Assembly (NCBI RefSeq): GCF_021502655.1
Contig: NZ_JAKFFT010000002.1
Coordinates: 1,054,001-1,118,000 of the forward strand
DNA length: 64,000 nucleotides
Direction: 5' to 3'
Source: Dyadobacter sp. CY347
Lineage (GTDB): Bacteria; Bacteroidota; Bacteroidia; Cytophagales; Spirosomataceae
Shown: piece after piece, positions 43,733 through 51,369 of the stretch
How positions within the stretch are numbered: position 1 is the stretch's first letter
Layout of the letters: each line of letters starts with the position of its first letter
The notes under the pieces: model-generated
Seen by the model: only the letters and a program-made list of their open reading frames with translations
What the model was told of the DNA's origin: nothing
Databases searched by the model: none
Position numbers and translations under genes: made by a program

Positions 43733-45208
43733 TTAGGCAATTACTTCTTTTACAACCTTTCCTTCTGTGTCGGTAAGCCGGAAATTTCTTCCCTGGAAAG
43801 GATAGGTGAATTTTTCGTGGTCAAAACCCATTAAATGAAGAATTGTTGCCTGTAAATCATGAACATGCGTTCTGCCTTTGGTGCCATAATAACCCAGTTC
43901 GTCAGTTTCTCCGTGTGAAAAACCTTGCTTAACCCCGCCACCGGCCATCCACATCGTGAATGCGTCCAGATGGTGGTCGCGGCCCATGAATGGCATGACG
44001 AGCCCGTTCCGGTTTTCCTGCATGGGCGTCCTGCCAAATTCAGCGCCCCATATCACGAGTGTTTCTTCGAGTAATCCCCGCATTTTCAGGTCCTTGATCA
44101 ATGCTGCAACAGGCTGATCGGACTCGCGGCATTTCTGGCGCAGGCCGCCTTCTACATTATGATCTTTGGAAGTGCCGTGGCCGTCCCAGCCCCAGTCGAA
44201 AAGCTGCACGAAGCGTACATCGTTTTCAACCAGTTTGCGCGCCAGCAGGCAGTTCATGGCAAATGTGCCTTTGCCGGGCTTTACGCCGTACATATCCAGG
44301 ATAAATTGTGGCTCCTTGGAAACGTCCATCACCTCAGGGACAGACATTTGCATGCGGAATGCCATTTCGTACTGGCTTATCCGCGTCAGAATTTCAGGGT
44401 CCTTAACGTCCTCGTAAGTTTGTTTATTGATTTCATTAATGGCTTCAATGGTCTGCTTGCGCATATCGCGGTTCATGCCGTTTGGATCGCTCACATATAA
44501 CACGGGATCGCCGCCGGTGCGGCATTGCACGCCCTGGTAAACCGAGGGCAGGAACCCGCTGCCGAAAACGCTCTTACCTGCATCGGGCTGCTGTCCACCC
44601 GAAGCAAGCACGATAAAGCCCGGGAGATTCTGATTTTCAGATCCCAAGCCATAGACCGACCATGCGCCCAAACTAGGCCTGCCAAGCCTTGGGCTTCCCG
44701 TATGCATCAGCAACTGTGCAGGCGCGTGGTTGAACTGATCTGTATGCATGGCTTTTAGAAAGGTGATCTCGTCTGCAACCGTTTGCAGGTAAGGCACATA
44801 ATCAGACATCCATGCGCCGGACTGGCCGTATTGCGCGAAATGTCCCTGAGGCCCCAGCATTTTGGGAACGCCTTGAATGAATGCGAATTTTTTGCCTTCC
44901 AAAAACTCGGCAGGGCAGTCCTTTCCATGATATTTCACCAGTTCCGGCTTATAATCAAACAGTTCGAGCTGGGAAGGAGCGCCGGCCATGTGAATGTATA
45001 TGACTCGTTTGGCTTTTGGCGCAAACTGTGGAATGCGTGATTTGGCAATTTCGCCGCCCGCATGATCAGCCGCCGCCGAAGGCCCGCACGAATCCAGCAT
45101 CGTCCCAAGTCCCAATGCACCCAGCCCAAAACCCACCGACTGCAAAAAGTGCCGCCGCGTTTGGTGAAGCAATGCCGTATGTTGGAGTTCTTTTCGTAGG
45201 TTTTCCAT
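43733..45208 (-). CDS. DUF1501 protein with Tat-like signal
   Basis: 491 residues. A twin-arginine type leader (TRRHFLQSVGFGLGALGLG) followed by CGPSAA suggests export in folded form, perhaps as a lipoprotein. The body belongs to DUF1501, a sulfatase/alkaline-phosphatase-like fold; visible segments are MAGAPSQLELFDYKP, DQFNHAPAQLLMHTG, WDGHGTSKDHN and WGAEFGRTP. Such proteins are nearly always encoded beside DUF1553/PSCyt1 proteins; their reaction is not established. Confidence 0.85.
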   Translation of the reverse strand: MENLRKELQHTALLHQTRRHFLQSVGFGLGALGLGTMLDSCGPSAAADHAGGEIAKSRIPQFAPKAKRVIYIHMAGAPSQLELFDYKPELVKYHGKDCPAEFLEGKKFAFIQGVPKMLGPQGHFAQYGQSGAWMSDYVPYLQTVADEITFLKAMHTDQFNHAPAQLLMHTGSPRLGRPSLGAWSVYGLGSENQNLPGFIVLASGGQQPDAGKSVFGSGFLPSVYQGVQCRTGGDPVLYVSDPNGMNRDMRKQTIEAINEINKQTYEDVKDPEILTRISQYEMAFRMQMSVPEVMDVSKEPQFILDMYGVKPGKGTFAMNCLLARKLVENDVRFVQLFDWGWDGHGTSKDHNVEGGLRQKCRESDQPVAALIKDLKMRGLLEETLVIWGAEFGRTPMQENRNGLVMPFMGRDHHLDAFTMWMAGGGVKQGFSHGETDELGYYGTKGRTHVHDLQATILHLMGFDHEKFTYPFQGRNFRLTDTEGKVVKEVIA

Positions 45209-45228
45209 GTTTTTGATCTTTTCTGGAT

Positions 45229-45475
45229 CCCCGGGATGAATCCCGGGGTAAAATATCTGGCGCCCCTGATGGGGCTTTTTTTTGCTTGTTGACTCGTTTT
45301 AAACCCGGAATGAATCCCGGACGTTTTTTTAACCCGGGATGAATCCCGAGTCTGGAATATCGTTCGCCCCTGACGGGGCTTTTTTCGCCTAACTAACTTC
45401 TTCCAGCCAATGCCCAGTTATCATCAATAAGAGCCATCGGCTCGATCATCTATTGCCCCGGGTTTCAACCCGGGG
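45229..45475. repeat. Cluster of short palindromic repeats (REP-like) between DUF1553 and DUF1501 genes
   Basis: Palindrome CCCCGGGATGAATCCCGGGG at 45229-45248, then GCCCCTGATGGGGC plus T tract at 45262-45282. A degenerate ACCCGGAATGAATCCCGGAC lies at 45303-45322. The module recurs as CCCGGGATGAATCCCGAG (45333-45350) and GCCCCTGACGGGGC plus T tract (45366-45385). A last dyad, CCCCGGGTTTCAACCCGGGG, is at 45456-45475. Both modules share AATATC between the two dyads. The GCCCCTGAyGGGGC hairpins with T tracts could also act as terminators on the + strand. Confidence 0.75.
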
Positions 45476-45485
45476 ATAAAAAGAG

Positions 45486-48245
45486 CTATTCCTTTGTAAT
45501 AACATTATCCAGATTGAGCATGACATTGGCTGAGATGGTGAGCGCAGCTAGTTCTGGGGTGCGCTCTTTTCCATAGGCCAGCATGCTGTCGGCTTCCACA
45601 GGTTTTTTCTTGTAGGCGTGCAGCGCCTGATTATAGACTTTCACCAGCACATTCAGGTTTTTTTGTTCAATGCTTTGGAAAGTCAGCATGCGGTAACCCT
45701 CCGTGAGTTGCTGCGCGGGCGTTTTTCCGCGTTGCTGCATTCGGGTGGCCAGTTTTTCTGCGGCTTCCAGGTATACCGGATCATTTAATGTGACCAAGGC
45801 CTGCAACGGTGTATTGGTCAGAATGCGCCTGGATTGACAGAATTCCCGGCTTGGCGCATCGAATGTGACCATGGAAGGGTAGGGTGCTGTGCGCTTCCAA
45901 TAAGTGTAAACGCCGCGACGGTAACGGTCCTCACCTTCGCTCAAAACCCACTTCTCACCACTGTATGGCGATTGCCAGATCTTGTCAGGCTGTGGTGGCA
46001 TCACGCCCGGGCCGTACATTTTGTCCGAGATCAAACCGCTGCATGCAAGTGCCTGGTCGCGGACTTGCTCGGCGCTGAGCCTCACGCGGGGGCCCCGGGA
46101 GATCCAGATGTTGTAAGGATCTTTTTCCAATTTGTTTTCGTCCGTTTTGGAACTCTGGCGGTAAGTGGAGGACATTACGATGGTTTTCAGCATTTTTTTA
46201 ATGCTCCATTTATCCTGTTCAATAAACTTGACGGCCAGCCAATCAAGCAATTCCGGATGTGTCGGCTCGGCTCCCTGGGAACCGAAATCTTCGACTGTTT
46301 CTACAATTCCTTTACCAAATAACTGCTCCCAGAACCGGTTTACGATCACGCGGGAAGTCAATGCGTTATCGCGGCTGACGATCCATTTGGCCAGACCTAC
46401 GCGGTCCCGGGGCGCGTCTTTGGGCATTGGAGCAAGCAGCTTTGGCACGTCAGGTTTTACTTCCGCGCCTTTGACCATCCAGTTTCCTCTTACAAACACG
46501 TTGGTTTTGCGCGCAAAATCACCTTTTCCTTCCCAAATCACGGGCATACTTTCCGTCTGGCGTGTCAATATGGTTGCGTAGTCGGCCACAATGTTGTTGT
46601 ATTCAGGCTTGTCCTTGCCGGGTAATGCTTTCTGGAATGCCATCCAGGTGATGCGCACCCATTCGTCGGGGTTTTTAGTGCTTTTTAAGGATAGGAAAAT
46701 GTCGTGTTTTCCAGGCGTTTTGATCAGCGGTGCAATGACCACAGAATCTCTGACAGGCATATTGATTTGAGAAATAACCGGCCCGTCGAGCTTGTCCAAA
46801 TGCAGCGAAAGCACCGCGTTCTGCGCTTTGGTGGAGACATTCAGCACCACATTATCGGCATTGGACAGATCCACGCCGGCGATCTTGGCATTTCCATTGT
46901 TTTTTACACCATAATAAGAGATCAAAAGCACGGTCGATTGATCGCCTTTTACAAAATTGTGCGCATTGATCTTGGGCTCCATCACCTTCATGAACTGCGT
47001 TACTTCGGGCAGTTGCTCTGGCCTGGTTTCCCTGATCCAGCTCTTTACACGCTCTACGCGCACGGAATCTTCCCCTTTGTAAAACCGCATCTTAGGCCAC
47101 TCATCCCACACATCTTCATCACGGGTGTTGTTGAAAAAGGCCATGTATTTGTAATAATCCTCGTGCGGAATGGGGTCGTAGGGATGGCTGTGACATTGAA
47201 TGCAGGCGAATGTGGTTCCCTGCCAAACCTCCCAGGTTGTATTAACCCGGTCAATTTGCGCGGCGGTGCGGAATTCCTCGTCGTCGGTCCCGCCTTCGTT
47301 GTTGGTCATCGTGTTGCGGTGATAGCCCGTGGCGATCATGTTCTCTTCCAGCGGGAAGCCGTCTTTGTCTTTTTGTAACAAATCACCTGCCAGCTGCTCG
47401 ATGGTAAACTGGTCAAATGGCTTGTCCTGATTGAATGATTTGACCACATAATCCCGGTAACGCCACATCGTCCGCCCCCCGTCACTTTCGTAGCCTTTTG
47501 TATCCGCATAACGCGCCAGATCCATCCACATGGAAGTCCAGCGCTCACCATATGCGGGCGATTTCAGCAATCGGTCGACTACTTTTTCGTATGCGTTTTC
47601 AGATTTATCATTGACAAAATCAGCGACTTGCTGCTCGGTTGGCGGAAGCCCTGTCAGGTCCAGGCTGACGCGGCGGATCAATGTTGCGCGGTCGGCTTCG
47701 GCAGAAACATTGAGGCCTTTATCTTTTAATTTATACAGGACAAAATGGTCAATTTCATTCGTAGCCCATTTTTTATCTGCATTGTCAAGTAATCCAAAGA
47801 GGTTACTAAAACCGTTCAGCGAAGGAACATCAGGTTTTTCTATCTTTTTATAAGACCAATGTGTTTCCCATTTGGCACCTTGATTGATCCATTTTTTTAG
47901 AATATCAATTTCCTCTTCCTTCAAAGGCGTGCCGTTTTTTGGCATTTTCTCGTCGGGATCGTCGCTTAATATGCGGCGGATCATTTCGCTGGCATCCGCA
48001 TCGCCGCGAACGACCGGGATCTTGCCTGATTTGCCCGGCTCCATCATTTCATGCTCAAAAAGGAAGCTCACATCGCCCGCCTTCTTTACGCCACCGTGAC
48101 AGCCCATGCAATGTTTGTTCAAAATTGGCTTCACCTCGGTGTTGTAATCCACCGAGGATGAGCCCAGCGAGCCCAAAAGCCAGAAAAAGGAAGATACGGC
48201 AATGATAAGAACCCCCGCGCCAATAAATATTCTGTTACTCAGCAT
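45486..48245 (-). CDS. PSCyt1-DUF1549-DUF1553 Planctomycete-type cytochrome protein
   Basis: 919 residues. An N-terminal membrane anchor (RIFIGAGVLIIAVSSFFWLL) is followed by PSCyt1 with haem motif CMGCHGGVKKAGDVSF, DUF1549 (PSCyt2; LTGLPPTEQQVADF, GERWTSMWMDLARYADTKG), a second CxxCH in CIQCHSHPYDPIPHEDYY, and DUF1553 (PSD1; VSRDNALTSRVIVNRFWEQLFG, STYRQSS, FDAPSREFCQSRRILTNTPLQAL). Family members are abundant in Planctomycetes and found in Bacteroidota; biochemical function is unproven, though periplasmic electron transfer in polysaccharide or other oxidation has been proposed. It is first in the cluster, 277 bases before DUF1501 because of the palindromic repeats. Confidence 0.9.
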   Translation of the reverse strand: MLSNRIFIGAGVLIIAVSSFFWLLGSLGSSSVDYNTEVKPILNKHCMGCHGGVKKAGDVSFLFEHEMMEPGKSGKIPVVRGDADASEMIRRILSDDPDEKMPKNGTPLKEEEIDILKKWINQGAKWETHWSYKKIEKPDVPSLNGFSNLFGLLDNADKKWATNEIDHFVLYKLKDKGLNVSAEADRATLIRRVSLDLTGLPPTEQQVADFVNDKSENAYEKVVDRLLKSPAYGERWTSMWMDLARYADTKGYESDGGRTMWRYRDYVVKSFNQDKPFDQFTIEQLAGDLLQKDKDGFPLEENMIATGYHRNTMTNNEGGTDDEEFRTAAQIDRVNTTWEVWQGTTFACIQCHSHPYDPIPHEDYYKYMAFFNNTRDEDVWDEWPKMRFYKGEDSVRVERVKSWIRETRPEQLPEVTQFMKVMEPKINAHNFVKGDQSTVLLISYYGVKNNGNAKIAGVDLSNADNVVLNVSTKAQNAVLSLHLDKLDGPVISQINMPVRDSVVIAPLIKTPGKHDIFLSLKSTKNPDEWVRITWMAFQKALPGKDKPEYNNIVADYATILTRQTESMPVIWEGKGDFARKTNVFVRGNWMVKGAEVKPDVPKLLAPMPKDAPRDRVGLAKWIVSRDNALTSRVIVNRFWEQLFGKGIVETVEDFGSQGAEPTHPELLDWLAVKFIEQDKWSIKKMLKTIVMSSTYRQSSKTDENKLEKDPYNIWISRGPRVRLSAEQVRDQALACSGLISDKMYGPGVMPPQPDKIWQSPYSGEKWVLSEGEDRYRRGVYTYWKRTAPYPSMVTFDAPSREFCQSRRILTNTPLQALVTLNDPVYLEAAEKLATRMQQRGKTPAQQLTEGYRMLTFQSIEQKNLNVLVKVYNQALHAYKKKPVEADSMLAYGKERTPELAALTISANVMLNLDNVITKE

Positions 48246-48588
48246 CCTTCAATTTTTTTGTTAAAAAAATCAATCGCCTATGACTACTGCCAGGTCGCAT
48301 TCTGCTTCCCATTTGGGTTGCCCGGCAACTCTATCACCGGCAGAAGTAAAACATAGTTTTTTGCCTTAGCTACCCGGTCGACATTGTATTTTTTGGCAAA
48401 ATGTTTTATTTATATACCAAGATAATCAATTGGACGGCTGAATTTACTCTTCCGGCGGAGTTCGGGATACATTACTTGCTCAAAAACTCCTCTTACTTAG
48501 CGGTTTGGTATTTGGATTTGATTTAAGAACGATCCGGGAAGGAAGCTGAACGGTATGAACTACACGTCGGTTTGGAGGTGATGGAGCC
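48246..48588. other. Intergenic region without a convincing gene
   Basis: About 340 bases. It must hold the promoter of the minus-strand DUF1553 operon and the end of the LuxR-type gene. On the minus strand TTGG and a downstream TTTTG near 48395-48425 form a loose -33/-7 pair, not an exact TAnnTTTG. A 29-codon ATG frame at 48278 has no support. I see no strong hairpin. Confidence 0.4.
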
Positions 48589-49245
48589 TCAATTTTCCTC
48601 AGATTCCAGGATTTGTTTGAGCTTCAAGACATTGTCAATGCCGAGTTTTTGAAAGATAGCCGTTTTAAATGTGCTGATGGTGGAGATATGCAGGCCGGTT
48701 TTTTCGGCAATGGAACTTGTCGATAAGCCCTGGATCAGCAATCGGGCAATTTCGTATTGGCGGGGCGTTAGCAGGTCGCGCTTTTTGGAGGTTTTGTAGT
48801 TGTCGATCAGATAACCGAAGAGGAAATCCATATATTCTGCATTCACATAACGCTTGCCGGCGCAAACCATATTGACGCAAGTGATGAGTTCGGCGAGGTC
48901 TTTGTGTTTTGATACATAACCATTAATGCCTGATTTAAAGTAGGATATCACCAGTTCCGGTTTTGGCTCTTCGCCATATAAAATAACGGGCGCTTCGGGA
49001 TAAGCGGCTTTGAGTTCAAACACAGGACTGATGCCATCTTCCTCCACATCTGAATTGATGACGACGATAAACAGGGAAGGGCCGGGCTCAGGGCCAGCCT
49101 GCTGCAACTCAACCACATTCTTGGCTTCCGTCACCCGCATATTGGTAAAATTTTCCTGCAATAGCACCGCAAGTCCTTTGCGCAGAACGGGATGTGTATC
49201 AAGAATTACAATGTTGGTAACGTGATCGGTGTCGGACTCAGCCAT
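48589..49245 (-). CDS. LuxR-family regulator with degenerate receiver domain
   Basis: 218 residues. The N-terminal receiver-like domain keeps the lysine (GYVSKHKDL), but the acidic pocket reads ILDTHP and the strand that normally ends in the phosphorylated aspartate reads VVINSDVEEDG, so the standard aspartate seems replaced by asparagine or shifted. The C-terminal LuxR/GerE helix-turn-helix (about 155-215) is intact: LTPRQYEIARLLIQGLSTSSIAEKTG, then STFKTAIFQKLG. No histidine kinase is adjacent. It is divergent from the desaturase gene across 216 bases. Confidence 0.85.
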   Translation of the reverse strand: MAESDTDHVTNIVILDTHPVLRKGLAVLLQENFTNMRVTEAKNVVELQQAGPEPGPSLFIVVINSDVEEDGISPVFELKAAYPEAPVILYGEEPKPELVISYFKSGINGYVSKHKDLAELITCVNMVCAGKRYVNAEYMDFLFGYLIDNYKTSKKRDLLTPRQYEIARLLIQGLSTSSIAEKTGLHISTISTFKTAIFQKLGIDNVLKLKQILESEEN

Positions 49246-49461
49246 GGGTTAAAGATAGGCCGACTTTATCTAGGAAAATGGCGAAATGTGATAATTGTAT
49301 AAAATTATCCAAATTATACGAATCAAAAATAATATTAATTTGAACAAAGTCTAATAAATATTGATTTTCAGCGTTTTATAAATATAGGCTTCACGACGTG
49401 ATCAAGTTAGATTCTGCTTTCTTCTGTGGCTTCCCCCAAACCGAGTTTAACTTCTTCATCA

Positions 49462-50571
49462 ATGAATCATCCTGAAAAAATCAAATTTGCTGCGCTTGAC
49501 AAAAGCCTGTTCTTCCCAACCCTGAAAAAGCGGGTTGACCAGTATTTTGAACAAAACCAAAAGTCGCGGTATGCTAATAAAACAATGGTTATTAAAACTG
49601 TTGTGCTCATTTCAAGTTATATCCTTCCGTTTATTGCGATCGTTGCCTTTAACCCGCCGGTTTGGGTGGCAATGCTGCTGTGGCTTGTGATGGGCATGGG
49701 CATTTCGGGGATCGGTATGAGCGTGATGCATGATGCCAACCACGGCGCTTTTTCCAAAAATGCGGCTGTAAACAAGTGGATGGGTTACACCATTAACCTC
49801 GCGGGCGCAGGCGTGCTCAACTGGAAATTGCAGCATAATATTCTGCACCATACTTATACCAATGTGCCCAATGTGGACGAGGATATCAAGGACCGCGGCG
49901 TTATCAAGCTTTCCCCTGACGAAAAAGTGCGTCCCTTACACCGGTTCCAGTGGATTTACGCTTTCTTTTTTTATGGCATACTGACGCTCTACTGGGTGAT
50001 CCTGAAAGATTTTATCCAATATTATCACTTCATCAAATCGGGTGTTAACAGGCAGAGCAATGCGGAAAACAGGCAAATGCTGACCGGGTTGATCGTGATG
50101 AAGCTTACTTATTTCGCGATTCTGCTGGGCGTGCCGACATTGATCTTTCACATTCCTTTCGGACAAATCTTAGGAGGGTTTTTGCTGATGCACTTTGCAG
50201 CCGGATTGGTTCTGACCGTGATTTTTCAGCTGGCGCATTCCGTTGAAGGCACCGAGCATCCGCATCCCAATGAGAAAGGGGTTATCGAAAAAGATTGGGC
50301 AATTCACCAGCTGGAAACGACCGTTAATTTCTCACCAAATAACAAATGGCTGGGCTGGTATATCGGCGGGCTAAATTTTCAGATCGAGCACCATTTGTTT
50401 CCAAAAGTTTGCCACGTGCATTATCCAAAACTTGCGCCTATTGTGAAGCAGACCGCAAGTGAATTCGGGCTTACTTATCTTGAAAACAAATCATTTTTGA
50501 TGGCAGTAAGCTCTCACATTGTCAGTCTGAAACGTTTCGGCGCGCCGAAATTCAGTGAGGCAATCGTTTAA
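49462..50571 (+). CDS. Fatty acid desaturase
   Basis: 369 residues, front-end acyl-lipid/acyl-CoA desaturase type but without a cytochrome b5 domain. The three histidine boxes are HDANHG, HHTYTN and QIEHHLF, with four hydrophobic segments arranged in two pairs around them. The diiron enzyme would introduce a double bond into membrane fatty acids using oxygen. I chose ATG at 49462; the longer frame begins with GTG at 49426 and adds a low-complexity leader. It is flanked by two LuxR-type regulators, one divergent and one convergent. Confidence 0.9.
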   Translation: MNHPEKIKFAALDKSLFFPTLKKRVDQYFEQNQKSRYANKTMVIKTVVLISSYILPFIAIVAFNPPVWVAMLLWLVMGMGISGIGMSVMHDANHGAFSKNAAVNKWMGYTINLAGAGVLNWKLQHNILHHTYTNVPNVDEDIKDRGVIKLSPDEKVRPLHRFQWIYAFFFYGILTLYWVILKDFIQYYHFIKSGVNRQSNAENRQMLTGLIVMKLTYFAILLGVPTLIFHIPFGQILGGFLLMHFAAGLVLTVIFQLAHSVEGTEHPHPNEKGVIEKDWAIHQLETTVNFSPNNKWLGWYIGGLNFQIEHHLFPKVCHVHYPKLAPIVKQTASEFGLTYLENKSFLMAVSSHIVSLKRFGAPKFSEAIV

Positions 50572-50602
50572 AATGAGGTGATCGTTTTTAAACGGAATGC
50601 TG

Positions 50603-51253
50603 CTACACGACCCCCAGCCTTACTGCAACCTTCGTCAGCCCGACTGAATTTTTGACTCCCAGCTTCTGAAAAAGATTTCGCCGGTGCGTTTCCACGGTTT
50701 TACCGCTGATGAATAGCTGGTCGGCAATGCTGTTTGTGGAATATTCGCTGGCTACTAATCTCAGAATTTCAATTTCCCTTTTGGTTAAAAAATGCGTTGA
50801 ACTGGTAACGGGCTGACAATCGTTTTGATCGGATGGTGCTTCTGAGAGCTTCATGATCACTTCCTGGCCGTAGTATATTTTCCCTTCCGAAACCGCTTTG
50901 ATCGCATATTCCCACTCATCGAGCTCGGAATCAATCGCAATAAAACCGCTCACTCCAGACCGGACAATTTCGCTGACCCATTTTGTACAGGAGCTGGTTC
51001 CCATCAGTAAAAACCGTAGCCCTGGACGGGATTTTCGCAGGGTGATGATCTGGGCCGCAACGCTTTCGGCCTCATAGGCATAAGCAATGATGATATCAAT
51101 GTCAGCGAGATAGGGGAGTCGGGCCACTTTTTCGAGCGAACTGCTTTTTCCAACCAGACCAATGGATGATTTTTTCTGTAACCACTCAGCAACGGCCTCG
51201 CGTTCCAATGGGTGCGGGTGAACCAGTAGTGTTTGTGCAACGGAATGTTTCAT
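50603..51253 (-). CDS. LuxR-family regulator with degenerate receiver domain
   Basis: About 216 residues. The receiver-like domain has TLLVHPHPLEREA in place of the usual VDDHP, and IDIIIAYAYEAES where the phosphorylated aspartate should follow the third strand; GFIAIDSE lacks the conserved lysine. The LuxR helix-turn-helix is intact (LTKREIEILRLVASEYSTNSIADQL, TVETHRRNLFQKLG). It is therefore probably controlled without phosphorylation. The start is ATG 51253, with ATG 51271 possible. It converges on the desaturase gene with a 31-base gap and is not next to a kinase on its strand except the hybrid kinase 117 bases downstream of its start. Confidence 0.8.
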   Translation of the reverse strand: MKHSVAQTLLVHPHPLEREAVAEWLQKKSSIGLVGKSSSLEKVARLPYLADIDIIIAYAYEAESVAAQIITLRKSRPGLRFLLMGTSSCTKWVSEIVRSGVSGFIAIDSELDEWEYAIKAVSEGKIYYGQEVIMKLSEAPSDQNDCQPVTSSTHFLTKREIEILRLVASEYSTNSIADQLFISGKTVETHRRNLFQKLGVKNSVGLTKVAVRLGVV

Positions 51254-51369
51254 AACCTGTGATTTGAACATTCCCAAAGCACGTCGTTATGGTTCACACA
51301 CGCATTTGGATTTGTTGCAAATGCATTTGATAATGTAACAAAGCGACTTTCACAGGCTAGAAGGTGCGT

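Noticed and set aside
45262..45385. CRISPR array in the palindromic repeat patch
   Set aside because: The units are palindromes with T tracts and irregular spacing, only two or three copies, and there are no spacers or cas genes.
45834..47378. Several + strand frames of 100-224 codons opposite the DUF1553 gene
   Set aside because: All are antisense to a well-supported 919-residue protein; histidine- and cysteine-rich translations arise from the reverse complement.
48278..48370. Small ATG frame in the gap before the DUF1553 operon
   Set aside because: Only 29 codons, no ribosome-site or domain evidence.
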